Assembly (NCBI RefSeq): GCF_003710825.1
Contig: NZ_RHHQ01000012.1
Location: 434,001 to 498,000 of the forward strand
Reading direction: 5' to 3'
From: Brevibacillus fluminis
GTDB lineage: Bacteria; Bacillota; Bacilli; Brevibacillales; Brevibacillaceae
DNA: 64,000 bases
Shown here: positions 44,142 through 51,453 of the stretch, piece after piece
Position numbering within the stretch: the stretch's first letter is position 1
Layout: the number at the start of each line of letters is the position of its first letter
Program-made: the position numbers and the translations under genes
The notes under the pieces: generated by a model
Told to the model about the DNA's origin: nothing
The model's database searches: none
The model's input: only the letters and a program-made list of their open reading frames with translations

Positions 44142-45740
44142 TTATTGTTTTGGAATGACGATGGTGAAACGTGACCCGCCGAGTTGGCTTTTCGCTAAAA
44201 AAATCTGGCCATGAAGCTGTTCGATGGCATTTTTGACGATTGCAAGGCCAAGGCCACGATTATCACCTGGCTTGGTGCTGACACCGCTTTCAAACACTTT
44301 TGCCTCCAAGTCTTTCGGAATTCCTGGCCCGTTGTCCTCGATTTCAAAGATCAGGTCGCGTCCGACATCGGTAAAGGAGACGCGCACGGCGGCGGCTGTC
44401 CCGTGTAAATCAAGGGAGGCCTCCAGCGCGTTGTCAATGACATTGCCGAGGATACTGACGAGAGCTTTGGCATTGATCATGTGCGGGATATCGGTCAGGC
44501 TGCTGTCCGGATCGATGTCGAGAGTGACCTTCAGCTCTTTGGAGCGGTTGATTTTGCCGAGCAGGCATGCCGCGATATACGGCTCACTGACGGAGGACAT
44601 GAGGAACGCAATCACATCCTGGCGTTCTTTCACCTCATCCGAGATCAACTCGATGACCTTGTCATATTCCTTTAGCACCAACAAGCCGTAAATGGTATTC
44701 AAGCGGTTCAAATATTCATGATTTTGCGCCCGCATATTGTCCGAAAACGAACTGATCCGCATCAGTTCAGTATTCAGCTGCTCAATTTCCGATTCCGGGC
44801 GGAAGGTGATCACGACGCCTTTGATCTGGTTTTCTTTTAAGATCGGGGACGAATCAATGACAAAAATCTCGTGGCCGAGCAAGATTTTTTGGTGAATAAC
44901 CTCTTCCTGCATATTCTGCGTAATGCCTTGAATCGTTTCGGCGACGCGAGGATTTTGAATCTTGGCACCGACTCTCACATCATCCTCAAGCAGCTCGCGC
45001 GCCCGCTTGTTCATCGAGATGACACGGCCTTCCATATCAACTGCCACGATGGCGTCGCGGATCGATTCGAGAATCGCTTCCTTCTCGGTAAAAAGGAAAG
45101 AGATCTCTTCCGGCTCCAGGCCGAAGATCAGCTTTTTGACGCGCCGTGCGATGAGATAGGCACCGACGATTCCACAGAGGAAGACCAGCAGCAAAAGCCG
45201 CAAAATATCGTCGCGATACTCGCCGATCCGTCTTTCGACCTCGTCCATCACATACCCGACGGACGAAACGCCGATCAATTCGCCTTTTTTGTTATAGATG
45301 GGCGTTTTCGCTTTGATCGCGGGGCCCGAAATGCCGGAACCCCGGTAAATGATCGATTTGTTTTCATAAAAGACGGGCGCATTGCTCGTCCCCATTTTCT
45401 GGCCGATATTGTGCGGATCGTAGTGGGAATAGCGGATTCCATCCCGGTTCCCGATGACGACATAGCTTGATCCTGTAGCGATGCGGATGCTTTCGGCGAT
45501 CGGCTGAATGACCTTGGACGGATCTTCATCATCGAACGCCTCGATGATGCGCTCGTTCATGGCGGCTAATTTTGCGACCGTCATCGCCTGATTTCCGAGG
45601 TAACGGTCCAAAATGTCGTCGACGATGAGCGTGAACAAATAATTGCCGACGAACATGCTGATCAAGATCACGACAGAAATGAGCAAAACCATTTGTGTCA
45701 GCAGATTGATGCGCATGTTTTTGAAGCGGAGGAGTTTCAT
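44142..45740 (-). CDS. CitS/DctS-like carboxylate-sensing histidine kinase
   Basis: A 532-residue kinase with two membrane helices (about 15-38 and 182-202) flanking an extracellular single-Cache domain with the SYVVIGNRDGIRYSHYDPHNIGQ signature of citrate/dicarboxylate sensors. A cytoplasmic PAS domain (about 225-330) follows, then the SpoOB-type H box RAQNHEYLNRLNTI and an HATPase with DNALEA, DNGPGI and GLGLAI. RBS GAGGTGA. It pairs with the downstream regulator and sits convergent to tctCBA. Confidence 0.85.
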   Translation of the reverse strand: MKLLRFKNMRINLLTQMVLLISVVILISMFVGNYLFTLIVDDILDRYLGNQAMTVAKLAAMNERIIEAFDDEDPSKVIQPIAESIRIATGSSYVVIGNRDGIRYSHYDPHNIGQKMGTSNAPVFYENKSIIYRGSGISGPAIKAKTPIYNKKGELIGVSSVGYVMDEVERRIGEYRDDILRLLLLVFLCGIVGAYLIARRVKKLIFGLEPEEISFLFTEKEAILESIRDAIVAVDMEGRVISMNKRARELLEDDVRVGAKIQNPRVAETIQGITQNMQEEVIHQKILLGHEIFVIDSSPILKENQIKGVVITFRPESEIEQLNTELMRISSFSDNMRAQNHEYLNRLNTIYGLLVLKEYDKVIELISDEVKERQDVIAFLMSSVSEPYIAACLLGKINRSKELKVTLDIDPDSSLTDIPHMINAKALVSILGNVIDNALEASLDLHGTAAAVRVSFTDVGRDLIFEIEDNGPGIPKDLEAKVFESGVSTKPGDNRGLGLAIVKNAIEQLHGQIFLAKSQLGGSRFTIVIPKQ

Positions 45741-45887
45741 GAGGTCACCTCAGTATCCATCTGGCTGTATCGTGAAAAAATGAGAACCCTTTCATTATAA
45801 AGGTTTACACCGATTCTGTAATGGTTTCTGGCAGTTTTACATGCAGGTGGATGTATCCAGTAGAGATTGAAAGTGACGTAGAGGAAG

Positions 45888-45930
45888 AAAAAAAGGCCGC
45901 TTGCCGGAGGTGCGCCGGAAAGCAGCCGCC
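45888..45930 (-). terminator. Probable terminator of psiE
   Basis: On the minus strand GCTT-CCGG and CCGG-AAGC arms are followed by GGCC and seven T. The other part of 45741-45967 holds only the sensor-kinase promoter region; no gene seen. Confidence 0.5.
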
Positions 45931-45967
45931 AATCGAAGGTGCTGCGTGGAGATGAGCATGTGCCAAG

Positions 45968-46384
45968 TTATGGTCGCTCGCGCGGTGTTTTGTTGATGAT
46001 GTAGTAGCTGACGATCAAGGTGAGGATGACACCGGCATAGAGGAGCGTGTTGACCGGATTGTTGTGATCGACAATAATAATGCGAATCATCGCTGTTATC
46101 CCGATGTACAAAAAATAGCGCAGCGGAAAGTGGTAGTTGTCGCGAAAATATTTGACGATCATCGAGATGAACTCAAAGTAGAGGAAGAAGACCAAAATTT
46201 CCTCCAGAAAGTAGTGGATGTCCGTTTCCTTGACCAGGATGACCACGCTGAAATGTATCAGCTCTCGGACCAGCAGAACGCTCAACATGGTTCCAAGCAA
46301 AATCAGCGAACCGTTGAGCACGAATTGCAGTGTACCAGGAATCGAGAAGGTACGAGGAAGCTGTTTACTCGTTTTTGTCAGCAT
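45968..46384 (-). CDS. psiE: PsiE-family phosphate-starvation-inducible membrane protein
   Basis: A 138-residue protein with four helices: LQFVLNGSLILLGTMLSVLLV, the EEILVFFLYFEFISMIVKYF region and the typical HFPLRYFLYIGITAMIR ... IVDH motif of PsiE. ATG 46384 follows GGGGTG; an ATG 18 bases upstream is possible. Function unknown; phosphate-related by name only. Confidence 0.75.
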   Translation of the reverse strand: MLTKTSKQLPRTFSIPGTLQFVLNGSLILLGTMLSVLLVRELIHFSVVILVKETDIHYFLEEILVFFLYFEFISMIVKYFRDNYHFPLRYFLYIGITAMIRIIIVDHNNPVNTLLYAGVILTLIVSYYIINKTPRERP

Positions 46385-46574
46385 AAGAACACCCCATTGC
46401 ACGTTGAAATTGGATTGATGGAAAGATTATGAAGATTTCGTGTTATCAACTATAGCACAGGGCGAAACATAAAGTAAAACACATTCGATCTATTGTGACA
46501 TACTTTTTACGTTTTTCATTAATTTTTCACAATTTCTCCACGATTTTCATTTGTTTTCAATGCGGGAGAAACGC

Positions 46575-46630
46575 GAAAAACCATTCCTCGCTGCCGCGCA
46601 TGTTCTTGTTGGCGGCGGGTGGAATGGTTT
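46575..46630 (-). terminator. Terminator of the FAD/2Fe-2S dehydrogenase operon
   Basis: On the minus strand AAACCATTCC pairs with GGAATGGTTT around an inner GCCGC/GCGGC hairpin, with a T run after. It lies 20 bases after the FAD subunit stop. The rest of 46385-46574 is AT-rich with no gene. Confidence 0.75.
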
Positions 46631-46650
46631 CGTGGGTGGAATCGGTTGGT

Positions 46651-47877
46651 TCAAGCCATTGCACTGATCTGCTGCAAATGCGCAGCATACAGGGAGGCGA
46701 TGCAGCGGCGTCCCTCCTGAATGTGCGGATGGAACTGGATCGTGGCCTGCGCCCGCACCTGTTCTACCTGTTGGATCGCCCTTGCCAGCTCATCATTCAA
46801 TGTGCCCGCTCTGTGGCCATGTACATTGGCGATGCTCAAGCCTGCGACATATCCTTGCGCTTTTGCTACTTTGGCGCTCTCGATGCCTGTGATGTTGCCT
46901 GCGGCATATAGTCCGTTGAGCGGAGTTTGCATCTGTTCATTATGCAGCGGCACATGCCCCCCGAGCTCTGGAATGTATGCGAACGGACAGCCGGCTACCG
47001 CAGCGAGCTCCGCTAACGGATAAAGCCCTCCGGCTATACAGACGAAGTCGGCTGGAATGATCCGGTCAGAACCAGGAACCGGCGTGCCGTTGGGGGTAAT
47101 TCGCGCAATCCGCACGCCCTCTACTTGAGTGGAGCCGATGATTTCCAGCGCAGCTGTTCGCAGCTGGATCGGGATGCCCCACATTTTAACCCCTTGCGGC
47201 GGAAAAAAGCGGACGCCCAGTTGCTGCATGCCAGCACTCTGCATCAGCCTGCTGCCTAGGCGGATTAAAGGGGAAGGGGCGAGATGTGAGACTCGCAAAA
47301 GCGATTGCATGACATGCGCGGGATCGGCAGGGTGCTTGTTCACGTCATTTACCGGCGGGAGCACCATGCGATCCACATGGATGCCGGCCAGCTGCAGCTC
47401 GCGTGTGATCGCGACGGAGAGAATATTCACGCCGATGATGACGCCGCGCGCCCCGACGCGGACACGCTGCACATTGGTCATGACTTGAGCAGCACCGATG
47501 GACATCACGCCCGGCAGCGTCCAGCCGGGTAGCGGAACAGCGGTTTCCGCAGCGCCTGTCGCCAGCAGCACGGCGGGAGCATCGAGAATCCCGTCTGTCG
47601 TGGAGACACGCCAGCCGTTCAACGTCTTCTGCAGATCGTAAACGGATGTACCCAACGAAAGTGAAACGCCAGCTGCCTTTGCTTCTGCGACCAGCTTTTC
47701 GGCTTCCTCGATCCCGTTCCACCATTCGCCATCCGGCTCCTGATGCAGCTGTCCGAGCAATCTGCCACCCGGTTTGACGAATTCGTCGATAACCCGTACC
47801 GATACACCTTGTTTGGTGGCGGCGATGGCAGCAGCCAATCCTGCGGGGCCGGCTCCGATGATGATACATTCACTCAT
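46651..47877 (-). CDS. FAD-dependent dehydrogenase subunit (HcnB / D-hydroxyproline dehydrogenase alpha-like)
   Basis: A 408-residue flavoprotein: N-terminal dinucleotide site IIGAGPAGLAAAIAATKQG, LLATGAAETAVPLPGWTLPG and C-terminal LYAAGNITGIESAKVAKAQGYVAG. This pattern is shared by HcnB and the alpha subunit of D-hydroxyproline dehydrogenase. The gene ends an operon whose first two genes encode 2Fe-2S subunits, overlapping by four bases. The missing beta subunit is best matched by the DadA-like protein at 61568. It would pass electrons from the substrate amine to the chain. Confidence 0.8.
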   Translation of the reverse strand: MSECIIIGAGPAGLAAAIAATKQGVSVRVIDEFVKPGGRLLGQLHQEPDGEWWNGIEEAEKLVAEAKAAGVSLSLGTSVYDLQKTLNGWRVSTTDGILDAPAVLLATGAAETAVPLPGWTLPGVMSIGAAQVMTNVQRVRVGARGVIIGVNILSVAITRELQLAGIHVDRMVLPPVNDVNKHPADPAHVMQSLLRVSHLAPSPLIRLGSRLMQSAGMQQLGVRFFPPQGVKMWGIPIQLRTAALEIIGSTQVEGVRIARITPNGTPVPGSDRIIPADFVCIAGGLYPLAELAAVAGCPFAYIPELGGHVPLHNEQMQTPLNGLYAAGNITGIESAKVAKAQGYVAGLSIANVHGHRAGTLNDELARAIQQVEQVRAQATIQFHPHIQEGRRCIASLYAAHLQQISAMA

Positions 47878-48218
47878 GCGTGGTTCCCTCCTTTTTTCAA
47901 AGGGGACGAAAATGGCTTACCCGAGATGACTTCCATCATGTCCTCAACAAGCGTCAGACAGGCGCGTGTACCTTGCTTGCCATTAACGGTTACACGGCAC
48001 TCAAAGCAATGGCCGATGTTGCAGTAAAATCCCCGCGGCGTTCCTTTCTCCTCCTGCAGACGAAGGGTGCGCACGCCGTTCGCAAGCAAGGCGGCGGCGA
48101 CGGTTTCCCCTTCTTTTGCTTCATATATCATTTCATCGAACCGAAAGCGGATCGTTTTTCTTGGCGGCAGCGTGCCTAAAACAGGATGATGTTCGATACG
48201 TGCGTTGTGTGGGTTCAT
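47874..48218 (-). CDS. 2Fe-2S ferredoxin-like subunit of the dehydrogenase
   Basis: A 114-residue protein with plant-type ferredoxin cysteines in FYCNIGHCFECRVTVNGKQ and RAC. Such subunits accompany HcnABC and hydroxyproline dehydrogenase flavoproteins. ATG 48218 overlaps the preceding stop and its own stop overlaps the FAD subunit start, so translation is coupled. Confidence 0.8.
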   Translation of the reverse strand: MNPHNARIEHHPVLGTLPPRKTIRFRFDEMIYEAKEGETVAAALLANGVRTLRLQEEKGTPRGFYCNIGHCFECRVTVNGKQGTRACLTLVEDMMEVISGKPFSSPLKKGGNHA

Positions 48219-48484
48219 CGGTTTCCTCCGAGCAGATCGAATGGTATGGGGCGAACGGGCGGCTGATAGCCGAGCGGTACGGAATGGGATGGCGTTTGCC
48301 CGCTACTCTGGTGGGCGATCGCATCGACAAGGGTACGGCAGGTGCGTCCGCCGCAATAGCCCATTCCTGCCCGAGTCCGCAGCTTCAGCTCGCGCGACGA
48401 GCATTGGTAGGCGTTGGCAACTGCAACCAATTCACCCAAGGTCACTTCTTCACAGCGGCACACGATTGTTTTCGATTGGTCCAT
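48215..48484 (-). CDS. BFD-like 2Fe-2S subunit of the dehydrogenase
   Basis: An 89-residue protein with IVCRCEEVTLGEL and GMGYCGGRTC, the CxC...C...C layout of BFD-like 2Fe-2S domains found in HcnA-like and sarcosine-oxidase-like enzymes. First gene of the operon; ATG 48484 follows AAGGGGGAG, about 19 bases after the predicted sigma-54 start site. Confidence 0.8.
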   Translation of the reverse strand: MDQSKTIVCRCEEVTLGELVAVANAYQCSSRELKLRTRAGMGYCGGRTCRTLVDAIAHQSSGQTPSHSVPLGYQPPVRPIPFDLLGGNR

Positions 48485-48514
48485 GTGGTATCTCCCCCTT
48501 GTACTGTGTTTTAA

Positions 48515-48530
48515 TGCAACTCCTATGCCG
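48515..48530 (-). promoter_or_regulatory. Sigma-54 promoter of the dehydrogenase operon
   Basis: Minus strand reads CGGCATA-GGAG-TTGCA, one mismatch (C for T at the first base) from TGGCAYR-N4-TTGCW, with GG and GC intact. Start near 48504. Confidence 0.65.
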
Positions 48531-48611
48531 CACTCATTTTCTTGCTGGAAAGCGTTGCGATGTCTAAAAGAGCATACAGTGAAAAATCCAGGTGTATAAA
48601 CGCTGAGAAAG

Positions 48612-48629
48612 TGTCTTGTGTTTTGGACA
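48612..48629. promoter_or_regulatory. Candidate enhancer site TGTC-N10-GACA between divergent sigma-54 promoters
   Basis: The dyad TGTC-N10-GACA is nearly midway between the two divergent sigma-54 promoters, about 110 bases from each start. A related TGTC-N10-TACA lies at 48561-48578 and a partial one with TAGACA at 61435. The shared part reads TGTCYAAAA. It may bind the PrdR-like activator; weakly supported. Confidence 0.35.
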
Positions 48630-48703
48630 TGAAAAAACTACGCTGCCGGTGGGGACATAATGATTCGAGCCCTTCTTCCAAGTGATAGATGCAAAGCCGA
48701 TTC

Positions 48704-48719
48704 TGGCACGAAAGTTGCT
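48704..48719 (+). promoter_or_regulatory. Sigma-54 promoter of the prolidase gene
   Basis: TGGCACG-AAAG-TTGCT is a perfect match to the sigma-54 consensus. Start near 48731, 140 bases before the chosen ATG. Confidence 0.8.
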
Positions 48720-48871
48720 CGTTTTTTAAAAGAGGAAGCGCGAGCGAAACGCGGCTCGTAGTTTCCGCAAAGCCTGCTGCCTGAAGCAAGGATGAGGGTG
48801 TATACTGGAAGACGGGATCAGGCAAAAGTGGCTTGATGTAGGAACGATACATAGTGAAGAGGTGGAAAAAG

Positions 48872-49981
48872 ATGAGCGAACTGTTTCAAAACCGCGTAAG
48901 GGCACTGCGCGCTTTCATGGCTGAGCAAGGGCTTGATGTCGCGATGGTGACAAACCCGATCAATGTGTATTATTTGACCGGATTCCGCTGCGATCCGCAT
49001 GAGCGCTTTCTCGCGCTGGTGCAGGACAACCGTAATGAACAGACACTGCTGTTCGTGCCGTCATTGGATAGGGAAGCTGCACAGGCAGCGGCGGCTGGCT
49101 GCACGATCGTTCCGATTACCGATACGGAAAATCCGTTCGAGGTGCTGCAGAACAAGGTAGGGGCAACGCTCGGCACAATGGGCGTCGAGAAGAAGGACGT
49201 CAGCTTCTGGCAGTATGAACGGCTGCGTGAGGCATTTCCGGATGCTGCCTACACGGACGTTCAGCCTTTCATCATGGCACAGCGTCTGAAAAAGACACCG
49301 CAGGACATCGCTTACGTCACCCGTTCCGTTCAGATCATCGAGCAAGTCGTGGAGCATGCATTCAACCACGCCAAAATCGGGATGACCGAAGCGGAGCTGA
49401 CGGCAGAGCTGGAATACCAGATGCGTGTATTTGGCGCGGATGCACCCGGGTTTGACACGATCGTGCTGGCAGGCAAAAACTCTGCGCTGCCGCATGGCAA
49501 GCCAGGCGGTAAAAAGCTGGAAGAAAACGACTTTTTGCTGCTCGACATGGGCGTGGTCAAAGACGGCTACTATTCCGACATCACCCGCACGTTCATCATG
49601 GGGGAAGGCACAGAAGACCAGGTGCGCATCTATGAGACCGTCCGTGAAGCCAACCAGCGCGCGATCGATGCGGTAGCCGTCGGCAAACCGCTTGCCACCA
49701 TCGACCGCGCTGCCCGTGAATACATCGAATCATGCGGCTACGGCCCCTACTTCAACCACCGCATCGGCCACGGACTCGGACTGGAAATTCACGAAGAGCC
49801 ATCCATCCACGGCGAAAACGGGAACCTGATCCAACCGGGCCTCCTGTTCACCATCGAACCCGGCATCTACCTACCACAAGTAGGCGGCGTGCGCATCGAG
49901 GATGACGTATACATCACCGAACAAGGCGAAATACAGGTAATCACCACCTATACAAAAGAATTGAAACGAATCGGCTGCTAA
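48872..49981 (+). CDS. Xaa-Pro dipeptidase/aminopeptidase (M24B family)
   Basis: A 369-residue creatinase/aminopeptidase-fold enzyme. The N-terminal domain begins RVRALRAFMAEQGLDVAMVT; the catalytic domain shows two-metal ligands in LLLDMGVV (Asp), YYSDITRTF (Asp), RIGHGLGLEIHEEP (His), TIEPGIY (Glu) and RIEDDVY (Glu). It releases amino acids next to proline or hydroxyproline. ATG 48872 follows GAGGTGG; GTG 48854 overlaps the site. Its sigma-54 promoter and divergence from the hydroxyproline-dehydrogenase-like operon suggest it supplies free (hydroxy)proline from collagen-like peptides. Confidence 0.85.
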   Translation: MSELFQNRVRALRAFMAEQGLDVAMVTNPINVYYLTGFRCDPHERFLALVQDNRNEQTLLFVPSLDREAAQAAAAGCTIVPITDTENPFEVLQNKVGATLGTMGVEKKDVSFWQYERLREAFPDAAYTDVQPFIMAQRLKKTPQDIAYVTRSVQIIEQVVEHAFNHAKIGMTEAELTAELEYQMRVFGADAPGFDTIVLAGKNSALPHGKPGGKKLEENDFLLLDMGVVKDGYYSDITRTFIMGEGTEDQVRIYETVREANQRAIDAVAVGKPLATIDRAAREYIESCGYGPYFNHRIGHGLGLEIHEEPSIHGENGNLIQPGLLFTIEPGIYLPQVGGVRIEDDVYITEQGEIQVITTYTKELKRIGC

Positions 49982-49984
49982 TAG

Positions 49985-50026
49985 AAAAACAGACCACCCG
50001 TCTAGTAAAACGGATGGTCTGTTTTT
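49985..50026 (+). terminator. Rho-independent terminator
   Basis: AAAACAGACCACCCGT pairs with ACGGATGGTCTGTTTT with one mismatch, T run after. Confidence 0.85.
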
Positions 50027-50105
50027 ATTTTGATAGAATCTTTTTCTAGTATTTTTTTCTCTTAATATATCTTCCATGATTAATCTCTCAAACCACCGCA
50101 TCGAA

Positions 50106-50323
50106 GGAATTTTTGCAAGAAAGTGGAGCGGATGCCTTTACGATGCCCGCCAGGCTCCGTGAAAAAAACGGCAACGCTTTGCACCACATCTACTTCTCTG
50201 AGAGACACCCGCCGCGCAGCGTGTGGCTTTGGGGCGCAGGTTCTGTTTTTTTCGCTGAGCCGTTCCCTCCGACCACCAGTAGGCATTGTAAGAGCATCCG
50301 CATAATTTTCTTGCGAAAATTCC
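50106..50323 (+). repeat. Long palindromic interspersed element, copy C (long form)
   Basis: Outer arms GGAATTTTTGCAAGAAA / complementary end TTTTCTTGCGAAAATTCC pair imperfectly. TTACGATGCC (50138) pairs with GGCATTGTAA (50282) with one G-T. GGCTC pairs with GAGCC and GAAAAAAAC with GTTTTTTTC in the nested stem, then CCACA with TGTGG. The apex CCCGCCGCGCAGCGTGTGGC (50208-50227) equals that of copy B. Followed by TACCTCC as copy A is by CACCTCC. It lies between a terminator and the glutaredoxin promoter. Confidence 0.85.
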
Positions 50324-50367
50324 CGTACCTCCACCAAGCTTCTGTTTAGAATCATTCCAAAAAGATA

Positions 50368-50425
50368 TTGACTTTCATCTCCAATCAGGTACAATGATAA
50401 TTGTTCCTAGTTTAAAATCATTATC
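50368..50425 (+). promoter_or_regulatory. Promoter with Fur/PerR-family box before the glutaredoxin
   Basis: TTGACT (50368) and TACAAT (50390) with 16-base spacing. ATGATAAT at 50394 overlaps the -10 and AATCATTATC lies at 50416; both resemble half-sites of the GATAAT-type boxes of Fur, PerR or Zur. Repression by a Fur-family protein is likely; which one is unclear. Confidence 0.5.
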
Positions 50426-50454
50426 GTTAAGAGAGATAAAGGAGAGAATTCAAC

Positions 50455-50700
50455 ATGACAGCGATCGTATATACCAGCAGCACATGCACTTACTGCAAAC
50501 AGGTGAAAACATTCCTCGAATCCCAATGCATCGCGTTTGAAGAGCGTAACATTGATGAAAACCAAGCATATTTCGATGAATTGAGCCGCATGGGCATGAT
50601 GTCTGTGCCAGTAACGGTGATCGGCAGCAAGCAAGTGCTTGGCTTCAACCCAGCGCGGATTCAAAAGCTGGTAGCAGAAGCGCAAGTGCAGCAAGCGTAA
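50455..50700 (+). CDS. Glutaredoxin-like protein
   Basis: An 81-residue thioredoxin-fold protein with active site CTYC (Cys11-Cys14 region) and the cis-Pro motif SVPVTVIGSKQVLGFN, like YruB/NrdH-type glutaredoxins. RBS AAAGGAGAG. It is 76 bases before a peroxiredoxin, likely its reductant in organisms using bacillithiol or thioredoxin systems. Confidence 0.85.
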   Translation: MTAIVYTSSTCTYCKQVKTFLESQCIAFEERNIDENQAYFDELSRMGMMSVPVTVIGSKQVLGFNPARIQKLVAEAQVQQA

Positions 50701-50776
50701 GCAAGAACAAGCAAGAGCACGTTCGAAACGACTCCTAGACAACATAGATTCGCACCACGAAGGGAGAAACACATAC

Positions 50777-51310
50777 ATGCTGCAAGTAGGACGTACGGCA
50801 CCAGACTTTGACATGGTGACGACGAAAAATTTGGACACGCTCACTGAGCGGGTGACTTTACAAGATTACTCAGGAAAATGGCTGATTCTCTTTTTCTGGC
50901 CGTTTGATTTTACCTTTGTTTGCCCGACAGAAGTGACGTCTTTTAGCGACGCGATTGCCGAGTTTGCCGATTTGGATGCGGAGATTTTGGGCGTATCGTG
51001 CGACAGCATCCATACGCACCGCGCATGGATCACAACACCGCGCGAGCAAAACGGGATCGGACCGGTCAATTTTCCACTGGCGAGCGACAAGACCAAGGCG
51101 ACAGCAGCAGCGTACGGCGTACTCGACGAAACGACAGGTGCTGCCCATCGCGGCTTGTTCATCATCGACCCGGAAGGCGTGCTGCGTTATCAGGTCGTCA
51201 CCGACATGAATGTAGGCCGCAGCGTCGAGGAGACGCTCCGCATCCTGCAAGCACTGCAGGCAGGAGGACTGTGCGCCGCCAACTGGAAGCCAGGACAGAA
51301 AACGCTGTAA
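50777..51310 (+). CDS. 2-Cys peroxiredoxin (AhpC/TSA family)
   Basis: A 177-residue peroxiredoxin: peroxidatic Cys49 in FTFVCPTEVTSF and resolving Cys166 in GLCAANWKPG, both at usual positions. RBS GAAGGGAG. With the glutaredoxin it forms a peroxide-reducing pair under a Fur-family-like box. A terminator follows. Confidence 0.85.
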   Translation: MLQVGRTAPDFDMVTTKNLDTLTERVTLQDYSGKWLILFFWPFDFTFVCPTEVTSFSDAIAEFADLDAEILGVSCDSIHTHRAWITTPREQNGIGPVNFPLASDKTKATAAAYGVLDETTGAAHRGLFIIDPEGVLRYQVVTDMNVGRSVEETLRILQALQAGGLCAANWKPGQKTL

Positions 51311-51330
51311 GCAAAATGAATGACGAAGGA

Positions 51331-51358
51331 GCCTCCCTAATTACGGGGAGGTTTTTTT
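51331..51358 (+). terminator. Rho-independent terminator
   Basis: GCCTCCC pairs with GGGGAGG, followed by seven T. Confidence 0.7.
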
Positions 51359-51453
51359 GTACACGTTAAGCTCAGTGCCAACTTTATTAACTTTTGTATC
51401 CTTCGGTGTCTATAATTTGTCCAATTGTCTCAATAGAAATCGATTTCGCTTTC

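Noticed and set aside
48523-48852. 109-codon minus-strand frame in the divergent intergenic region
   Set aside because: It covers the two sigma-54 promoters and the candidate enhancer, has no ribosome site and resembles no protein family.
50113-50349. Frames through repeat copy C
   Set aside because: The same translated style arises on both strands because the element is palindromic; no start signals.
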